Assembly: GCA_013214425.1 (NCBI GenBank)
Contig: JABSPN010000050.1
Span: 1-11,712 of the forward strand
DNA from: Flavobacteriaceae bacterium
GTDB taxonomy: Bacteria; Bacteroidota; Bacteroidia; Flavobacteriales; Flavobacteriaceae
DNA length: 11,712 nucleotides
Direction of reading: 5' to 3'
The position numbers were made by a program, and so were the translations under genes. The notes beneath the pieces are model-generated. The model did not search any database and was not told the origin of the DNA. It worked only from the letters and a program-made list of their open reading frames with translations. Positions 7,072 through 11,712 of the stretch are shown piece after piece. Each line of letters begins with the position of its first letter. The first letter of the stretch is position 1.

Positions 7072-7239
7072 ACATATGATAAGCCAAATGTATTGTTAAT
7101 AGAATAATAATATTTGGGTTTGGATTATTAAAAACATTTTTTGTAAGTTTACTATAGATATTTAGCATACAAAACCTATATGAATAGTAGAATATCCTAA
7201 AATGTTAAATATTGTGTGGTCACTTATATATGAATGCTT

Positions 7240-7536
7240 ATGAATACATCTTTACTCTGGGAACAACACCACAAAGAGGTTGAACATTTAGTCTTTACAA
7301 AGGTTAAACGAAAGGAAGTCGTTCAGGATTTAGTCCAGGAAATCTTCAAAAAGGTACATGAGAAAAAAGAGTCGACCAAACCTTCAATATTGTCTATTGC
7401 AGATCATACCGTAGACGATTACTTAAGTAAAGAACATTTCGATAATTCTAATAATGAAGTCAGCGAAAAAAGGAATTCGCTCAAGAGTCTTTATATGAAA
7501 AGAATTGTGGATTGGTACTATAAAAACTTAGCTTAA
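7240..7536 (+). CDS. Sigma-region-2-like protein without region 4 (degenerate SigZ paralogue)
   Basis: 98 residues from the ATG at 7240, or 100 from the in-frame ATG at 7234; neither has a clear ribosome binding site. Counting from 7234, residues 7-42 line up with region 2 of the neighbouring sigma factor: LLWEQHHKEVEHLVFTKVK against SIWNQYYQDLKRFALSKLK, and VQDLVQEIFKKVH (30-42) against VDDILQEVYIKAQ. The next part, ILSIADHTVDDYLSKEH (52-68), matches LLTITRNTITDFFKKNN but has lost the WL...RN residues that contact the -10 DNA. Region 4 is absent and is replaced by a polar stretch and a C-terminal helix (about 79-98). It may still bind RNA polymerase without recognising a promoter. Gene length, AT content and intact frame argue for a real gene, not random sequence. 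It stands 162 bases after the sigma gene, in a spacer with only weak AT-rich inverted repeats, and is followed by a strong terminator. Confidence 0.65.
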   Translation: MNTSLLWEQHHKEVEHLVFTKVKRKEVVQDLVQEIFKKVHEKKESTKPSILSIADHTVDDYLSKEHFDNSNNEVSEKRNSLKSLYMKRIVDWYYKNLA

Positions 7537-7553
7537 CACACTTATAAAATAGA

Positions 7554-7590
7554 AGAGTGCCATTGAAATTATTTCATTGGCACTCTTTTT
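7554..7590. terminator. Bidirectional intrinsic terminator
   Basis: A 15-bp stem (7554-7568 with 7572-7586), with one T-T mismatch and a 3-base loop, is followed by a T run on the plus strand (7586-7590). The opposite strand also continues into a T-rich stretch. It lies between convergent genes, ending the plus-strand region-2-like gene and the minus-strand ExbB-like gene. Confidence 0.9.
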
Positions 7591-7593
7591 ATT

Positions 7594-7944
7594 TTATTCT
7601 CTCCATCTAATAACAGCAGCTGCAAGTTTAGTCAATAAGAAAACGATAAGACCAAAAAGTGGAGCGAGAAATGTAGTTTTTAATCCATTGGCTAAAATAC
7701 CTATAGAAACCCCTTCTACCATTCCAATAGCATCAAAGGCTTCTATAAGTCCCATAATCTGACCAATAATTCCCCATACCAAGGCGAATAATCCGAGAGA
7801 ACCGATAAGCTCTCTTAGTTTTTTTCTCATTTCTGGTTTGATTAAAGCTAATACTGTCAATAAAACACTCACAATAAGGAGTATAAGAATTGGATAGGTG
7901 AAAAAAGGACCGCCTTCGCTTAAGCGTTGAAAAAAAGTACTCAT
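7594..7944 (-). CDS. Minimal MotA/TolQ/ExbB-like membrane protein
   Basis: 116 residues with three membrane helices (about 14-35, 50-70, 92-112). The second helix, GIIGQIMGLIEAF (58-70), and the third, ANGLKTTFLAPLFGLIVFL (85-103), match the two conserved proton-channel helices of ExbB/TolQ/MotA (G-x-x-G-x-x-x-G-x-x-x-A-F and A-x-G-x-x-x-T-x-x-x-L-x-x-G). The usual family members exceed 200 residues; here the large cytoplasmic loop between helices 1 and 2 is only about 14 residues, so this is the bare pore core. In the family these proteins form oligomeric proton channels that energise a partner with a periplasmic domain (ExbD, TolR, MotB); no such partner is in the window. It is divergent from the LytS/LytTR pair and has its own promoter candidate. 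Confidence 0.75.
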   Translation of the reverse strand: MSTFFQRLSEGGPFFTYPILILLIVSVLLTVLALIKPEMRKKLRELIGSLGLFALVWGIIGQIMGLIEAFDAIGMVEGVSIGILANGLKTTFLAPLFGLIVFLLTKLAAAVIRWRE

Positions 7945-7974
7945 AATAATTCGTTTTTAAGATTAATGTTATTC

Positions 7975-8003
7975 CAAATGTATAGTTCAGAATGAATCAT
8001 TAA
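7975..8003 (-). promoter_or_regulatory. Candidate promoter of the ExbB-like gene
   Basis: On the minus strand TACATTTG (7982 to 7975) matches the flavobacterial -7 consensus TAnnTTTG exactly. TTA (8003 to 8001) stands in for the -33 TTG at 18 bases' distance. Transcription would begin about 24 bases before the ATG at 7944. Confidence 0.45.
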
Positions 8004-8155
8004 TTTTAAATGAGATGTATGGCCAGATTCATACCTCTTTTAACCAAATTAGTCATTTAATTGGAAATCGACTATAATTTAATTTAAAAAGGTGTTAAAC
8101 TTGTTATTTGTCGCAAAACTGGAATAGATAAAAAGTATTTTTACATCTTGCATAG

Positions 8156-9214
8156 ATGAATATCATAGACTTAAATAGAACCAAATTTATTCCTTTACAT
8201 CTATCCTTATGGGTTGGAGTGTGGTTCTTTTTTGTTTATTTTTTTAGTTATAATACCTCAGACACCACTTTTGTAATTTGGTTTTCAAGTTTTTTATTGC
8301 CAGTAACTATGGCTACTACGTATTTTACGGTATATTATCTAATTCCCAAATATTTGCTGGTAAAACATTATGTTAGGTTTGTGTTGTATAGTTTTTATAC
8401 ACTAGTATTTTCAACTTACTTCATTATGTTAACCATATTTGGGAGCTTTATTTTTCTTTCTGAATTGAAAATAGCTAATGTGCCTCCCATGAGTAGAAAT
8501 TTTGTTTTTGTATTGATTCTTGTCTATTTGGTTGTTGGCTTAGTTAGCTTTATCAGTATTCTGAATCGAAACTTTGCAACTCTGTCCAAAAATAAAGAAC
8601 TAGAAAATAAAATTTTAGAAGGTCAATTACAGTTAAAAGGACAAGAATTGAACTATTTAAAAAAACAGATTCATCCACATTTTTTGTTTAATACATTGAA
8701 TACGATCTACGGATTTGCCCTAAGACAGTCCAATCAAACACCCGATATTATTTTAAAGCTTTCTAACCTATTAGATTATATTTTATATCAGGTGCAAAAA
8801 CCAAAAGTGTTATTAACTGAAGAATTATCTCATATCGAGGAATATTTGGATTTAGAGCGTATCCGATTTCAGGATACCTTAGAGGTAAACTTTAATAAAG
8901 AAGGAATTCGTGATGCGGTGGCAATTCCTCCTATGCTACTAATTCCATTTGTAGAAAATGCATTTAAGCATGGCAGTATCATCAGTGGAAAACTGCGTAT
9001 TGATATTAAAGCAAATTTCGAAGAGCATAACTTTTTGTTTTCTGTAAGTAACACGTTTAGAGATACTCATGAATTGACTGCTAATAAAGGAATCGGACTT
9101 GAAAATATTAGAAAGCGACTAAACTTACTATATAATGATGCATATGATTTACAGATAAGTAAAGAAGAAGATCAATTTAAAGTTCAATTACGAATCACTA
9201 ACCTAAAATTATAG
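8156..9214 (+). CDS. LytS-type sensor histidine kinase
   Basis: 352 residues. Four membrane helices (about 15-35, 41-63, 72-100, 115-138) are followed by a helical linker and the His_kinase domain: QIHPHFLFNTLNTIYG (171-186), with H173 the likely phosphorylated histidine. The HATPase part shows the N box PFVENAFKHG (264-273, N268) and the G box KGIGLENIRKRL (311-322). The protein lacks a periplasmic sensor domain, so the signal is probably detected in or near the membrane. It phosphorylates the LytTR regulator encoded immediately downstream: its TAG (9212-9214) touches the next ATG (9215) with no gap, which implies translational coupling. The 211-base spacer before it is shared with the divergent ExbB-like gene; a TATTTTTA at 8136-8143 is a possible -7 element but has no well-spaced TTG. 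Confidence 0.92.
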   Translation: MNIIDLNRTKFIPLHLSLWVGVWFFFVYFFSYNTSDTTFVIWFSSFLLPVTMATTYFTVYYLIPKYLLVKHYVRFVLYSFYTLVFSTYFIMLTIFGSFIFLSELKIANVPPMSRNFVFVLILVYLVVGLVSFISILNRNFATLSKNKELENKILEGQLQLKGQELNYLKKQIHPHFLFNTLNTIYGFALRQSNQTPDIILKLSNLLDYILYQVQKPKVLLTEELSHIEEYLDLERIRFQDTLEVNFNKEGIRDAVAIPPMLLIPFVENAFKHGSIISGKLRIDIKANFEEHNFLFSVSNTFRDTHELTANKGIGLENIRKRLNLLYNDAYDLQISKEEDQFKVQLRITNLKL

Positions 9215-9928
9215 ATGAAGAAGCTATATCATTGTATTATTGTTGATGATGAACCAACAGCAAGAGAAATTTTAATGAATTACATTGAGAAAATAGATTC
9301 CTTAAAACTCATTGCTGAATGTAAAAATGCTATTGAAGCTTTTACAGTTCTGAATTCAGAACCAGTAGACTTAATTTTCCTGGATATTAACATGCCGGAA
9401 ATAACAGGTTTGTCTTTTGCTAAATCTTTAAAAAAGAATCAAAAAGTGATTTTTACTACAGCTTATCGAGAATATGCTGTCGACGGATTTGACCTACAAG
9501 CCGTAGATTATATTCTTAAACCTATATCTTTAGAACGATTCGTACAGGCAATTAATAAATTTTTAGGCTTACAAATTCCCTTACAAAATGATCAGGAAGT
9601 CCCATCTGATGACACCTCCGATTTTATCTTTGTAAGATCGGACAGGAAAATGGTGAAGATTGATTTTAACAGTATTCATTACATAGAGAGTTTGAATGAT
9701 TATATTAAGATTTATACTGAAACTGGAACTATAGTTACACGAGAAACTATTAGTAATATAGAAGCCAAGTTACCCGCCAATAAGTTTTTAAGAATACATC
9801 GGTCTTATATCGTATCCTTACAAAATATAGTCTCATATACTAATGAATTTGTAGAAGTAACGAACAAAGCTCTTCCCATTAGTAGAAGCTATAGAAAACA
9901 GGTGATAGATTATTTATCGTCTATTTAA
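9215..9928 (+). CDS. LytTR-family response regulator
   Basis: 237 residues. The receiver domain (about 5-120) has the acidic pocket D11-D12, the phosphorylation site D57 (LIFLDINMPEITG), T81/T82 and K102 (YILKPI). The LytTR DNA-binding domain covers about 134-237 (FIFVRSDRKMVKID, then FLRIHRSYIVSL and LPISRSYRKQVIDYL), a beta-rich fold that binds direct repeats in promoters. With the kinase directly upstream this is a complete two-component system; the target genes are not evident, though the divergent ExbB-like gene is an obvious candidate. Its stop codon overlaps the 3' end of the convergent lipoprotein gene by 8 bases, so no intergenic terminator separates them. Confidence 0.93.
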   Translation: MKKLYHCIIVDDEPTAREILMNYIEKIDSLKLIAECKNAIEAFTVLNSEPVDLIFLDINMPEITGLSFAKSLKKNQKVIFTTAYREYAVDGFDLQAVDYILKPISLERFVQAINKFLGLQIPLQNDQEVPSDDTSDFIFVRSDRKMVKIDFNSIHYIESLNDYIKIYTETGTIVTRETISNIEAKLPANKFLRIHRSYIVSLQNIVSYTNEFVEVTNKALPISRSYRKQVIDYLSSI

Positions 9929-10673
9929 TGATAAGATGTGGAACAGTTTCTAAATCCCAATCGAGTACTAAACCGCCAGCCAGGGATTGTGTAATTTCTT
10001 TTCCGTATAAATGCTCACAGAGGTACAAGGCTGCTTCAAAGCTTTTTGCTCCTCCAGCCGAGGTGATAAACTTTCCGTCATGAACAAATAAGACATCTTT
10101 TCTAACATCCAGCTCTGGGAACATCTTACGCATTGCATCAATATCAGAAGGGAACGTAGTGGAAACTTTTCCATTTAGAACACCCGCCTTAGCCAAAACA
10201 AATGCTCCGTCGCAATGTGAAGTAACAAAAGAGGCAGTTTTAGAAGTTTTTCGTACAAACTCAATCATGGCTATATCTTCTAAATCACTATCCAGATGAT
10301 GTTCGGCGCTTGGAACAACCAGAATATCGATATTGGGAAGTTTGTCTTTTGTATAATCGAAATCTGGAATCATCCTTAATCCTTCAAAAGAAGTAATCAC
10401 TTCCGAAGTATTAGCAACAGTAAACACATTCATCGGTTTGATTCCTTCCCTAAAAATAGTGTGTTGAAAGATATCATAAGGCGCAGTCAATTCAGTGTTA
10501 TAGACACCATCCATGATAAGAAATGCCACATTATATCGGTTCGGTTTAAGTTTAGGAAAAGCTTTTTCGACTACAGGATTTTCTTCAATAGGTTGCTGAA
10601 TTGTTTCTTCGGAAGTTTCTTTACAGCTCATAAAAAGGACAACCAAACAGAGAGTATATACGATTGATTTCAT
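9921..10673 (-). CDS. DJ-1/PfpI-family lipoprotein
   Basis: 250 residues. The signal peptide ends in a lipobox-like FMSC with C17, followed by K-E and a polar tether to about residue 45, so the protein is probably an outer-membrane or periplasmic lipoprotein. The rest is one DJ-1/PfpI (class I glutamine amidotransferase-like) domain: FLIMDGVYNTELTAPYDIF (51-69), PNIDILVVPS (113-122), the nucleophile-elbow SHCDGAFVLAKAGVLNG (152-168) with C154, and FITSAGGAKSFEAAL (202-216). The closest resemblance is to the isonitrile hydratase / AraC-regulator N-terminal branch of the superfamily. The reaction is unknown; a cysteine-dependent hydrolase, hydratase or glyoxal-related role is possible. It is last in a minus-strand operon with the VOC and MFS genes, 26 bases after the VOC stop. 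Confidence 0.85.
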   Translation of the reverse strand: MKSIVYTLCLVVLFMSCKETSEETIQQPIEENPVVEKAFPKLKPNRYNVAFLIMDGVYNTELTAPYDIFQHTIFREGIKPMNVFTVANTSEVITSFEGLRMIPDFDYTKDKLPNIDILVVPSAEHHLDSDLEDIAMIEFVRKTSKTASFVTSHCDGAFVLAKAGVLNGKVSTTFPSDIDAMRKMFPELDVRKDVLFVHDGKFITSAGGAKSFEAALYLCEHLYGKEITQSLAGGLVLDWDLETVPHLIIK

Positions 10674-10699
10674 ACGTTAAATTTTGTCTAAAATACAGA

Positions 10700-11077
10700 T
10701 TAATTTATTCTCCACGGCGGATTCTTTCGGTTTTTACCAGCATAGTATAGAATGATGTTATTTCCATCAGGATCTACTAAAGTAGCTTCTCTCCATAACC
10801 AGGATTGATCTTGAGGTAATGTGGTAAATTCAATTCCTTTCTCCTGAAGTTTTTTTACAGTATAGTCTATATTTTTATCTTCAAAATAAATCACAATACT
10901 ATTGCCTTGTTGTATAGTTTCAACATAATGAATGGAAAAAGTAGCCTCACCATCGATACACTCAAAGCGAGCGTATCGTGGCAAAGCATCTACAATAAGA
11001 TTGAATCCTAATGTTGTATAAAATGCAACCGAAGCCTCAAGATTTGTTGAGGGCAAGGTGACTTGATTTAGATTCAT
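10700..11077 (-). CDS. VOC-family (glyoxalase/bleomycin-resistance fold) protein
   Basis: 125 residues, the size of a single VOC domain made of two beta-alpha-beta-beta-beta modules. The first starts LNQVTLPSTNLEASVAFYTTLGF (3-25); the second contains FEDKNIDYTVKKLQEKGIEF (65-84) and ends with VDPDGNNIILYY (101-112). The glutamate that usually binds metal in DPxGNxxEL is replaced (IIL), and the first strand has Q5 where a metal ligand histidine is common, so a classical metal-dependent glyoxalase I activity is unlikely. The substrate is unknown. Its start overlaps the end of the upstream MFS gene by 41 bases, which implies translational coupling and a shared function. Confidence 0.88.
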   Translation of the reverse strand: MNLNQVTLPSTNLEASVAFYTTLGFNLIVDALPRYARFECIDGEATFSIHYVETIQQGNSIVIYFEDKNIDYTVKKLQEKGIEFTTLPQDQSWLWREATLVDPDGNNIILYYAGKNRKNPPWRIN

Positions 11078-11712
11078 TTGTGTTCTCTTTTTTCAGGATT
11101 AATTTTAACCAGTATAAGAACCCTACACCAACAAACATGAGTCCGGTAAACATGTACCAGGTAAACTCAAATCCATAGCTATCAATAAGATCTGCTCCTA
11201 ATTTATGTCCGAAGATATGGGCTATAGAGAAAGAAACGCTATACATAGCCATATACTGCCCTTGATGTCCTCTTTTTGCTCTTTGCATGGAAAAGGTATT
11301 GGAAAATGGGAAGGTGATCATTTCACCAATTGTCATTAACGACATTCCGATGATCAGTATGCCGCTCCATGAACTTAAGTTCAACACCAATAAACTCAAT
11401 GCAGTTAAGATAGCTCCATAAATCATTAAGGCCGTTTTGGTGAGCTTTGTTCCTTCTAAATATTTTACCAATGGCATCTCAAGAATCGCAATTACTAATC
11501 CGTTCATAGCCATGAGCAAACCAATTTTAGTTTCAGAAAGAAAATGCGCATCCCTGTAGTATAATGGTATGGTCGAAAAGTATTGCAAGAATACAAAACC
11601 AAAAATCATCATAGCAATAAAGAATACCCAAAAAGCTTTATCAGAATAAGCCGAAACAGGATTTTTTACGGTTTCCGTTTTTTCTTGTTCTTTAACCATT
11701 TTAGGGTTGAGT
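11037..11712 (-). CDS. MFS transporter, C-terminal half (5' end outside window)
   Basis: The frame is open to the right edge: an ATG at 11699 exists but is preceded in frame by sense codons (L N P K) up to the edge. Its sequence begins with a charged linker (KEQEKTETVKNP) leading into six hydrophobic helices, which correspond to helices 7-12 of a twelve-helix MFS transporter. Visible features are IGLLMAMNGLVIAILEMPLVKYLE between helices 8 and 9, and IGEMITFPFSN. ATG 11699 is therefore probably an internal methionine. The general layout resembles drug- or sugar-efflux MFS proteins; the substrate is not readable. It is the first visible gene of the operon with the VOC and DJ-1 genes and overlaps the VOC start by 41 bases. 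Confidence 0.85.
   Translation of the reverse strand, partial: LNPKMVKEQEKTETVKNPVSAYSDKAFWVFFIAMMIFGFVFLQYFSTIPLYYRDAHFLSETKIGLLMAMNGLVIAILEMPLVKYLEGTKLTKTALMIYGAILTALSLLVLNLSSWSGILIIGMSLMTIGEMITFPFSNTFSMQRAKRGHQGQYMAMYSVSFSIAHIFGHKLGADLIDSYGFEFTWYMFTGLMFVGVGFLYWLKLILKKENTNESKSSHLALNKS

Noticed and set aside
7084..7130. AT-rich inverted repeats after the sigma gene (for example TAATAAT and ATTATTA)
   Set aside because: Stems of six or seven mostly A-T pairs with long loops are expected by chance in spacer DNA of this composition.
7577..7762. Short plus-strand open frame over the terminator and the ExbB-like gene
   Set aside because: It is antisense to a gene with clear membrane helices and starts inside the terminator stem.
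10461..10667. Plus-strand open frame over the lipoprotein gene
   Set aside because: It is the complement of the signal peptide and N-terminal part of the DJ-1 gene; no motif or start context supports it.
11697..11699. ATG at 11699 as the real start of the MFS protein
   Set aside because: The frame is open upstream to the window edge, and only helices equivalent to the second half of an MFS protein are present.

Overview
The window looks like chromosomal DNA from a low-GC member of the Bacteroidetes, most likely a flavobacterium. The support is: AT-rich sequence with very AT-rich intergenic spacers; almost no Shine-Dalgarno sequences; promoter candidates of the TTG / TAnnTTTG type; a LytS/LytTR two-component pair, a GH109-like oxidoreductase, an AGCS transporter with a cleavable N-terminal signal, and a SigZ-type ECF sigma factor, all familiar from that group. 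I see no tRNA, rRNA, CRISPR array, insertion sequence or phage gene.

Left part (1-4586). On the minus strand a secreted protein of unknown function (336-1361) is followed within 3 bases by a class I SAM methyltransferase that runs off the left edge. Divergently, on the plus strand, lie a small protein with an SH3/CarD-like N-terminus, a GH109-like Gfo/Idh/MocA protein with an export signal, and a seven-helix membrane protein carrying a coiled coil and a C-terminal LuxR-type HTH.

Centre (4587-7590). An alanine/glycine:cation symporter gene (4715-6277) is interrupted by two in-frame TAA codons six codons apart, while the frame on both sides is intact. It is followed by the most unusual part of the window: a 34-residue peptide with 11 cysteines (metallothionein-like, 6367-6471), a GNRA-capped hairpin, a SigZ-like sigma factor with a cysteine-bearing C-terminal tail (6511-7071), and a 98-100-residue protein that resembles only region 2 of that sigma factor (7240-7536). 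A strong bidirectional terminator closes the block.

Right part (7594-11712). A minimal MotA/TolQ/ExbB-like three-helix protein (minus) is divergent from a LytS-type histidine kinase and its LytTR response regulator, whose genes abut exactly. Convergent with these is a minus-strand operon entering from the right edge: the C-terminal half of an MFS transporter, an overlapping VOC-fold protein, and a DJ-1/PfpI-family lipoprotein.

The best candidate for an undescribed system is the cysteine-rich peptide / SigZ / region-2-only group: a possible metal- or thiol-linked sigma circuit. This is inference from gene order and cysteine content, not something the sequence proves.
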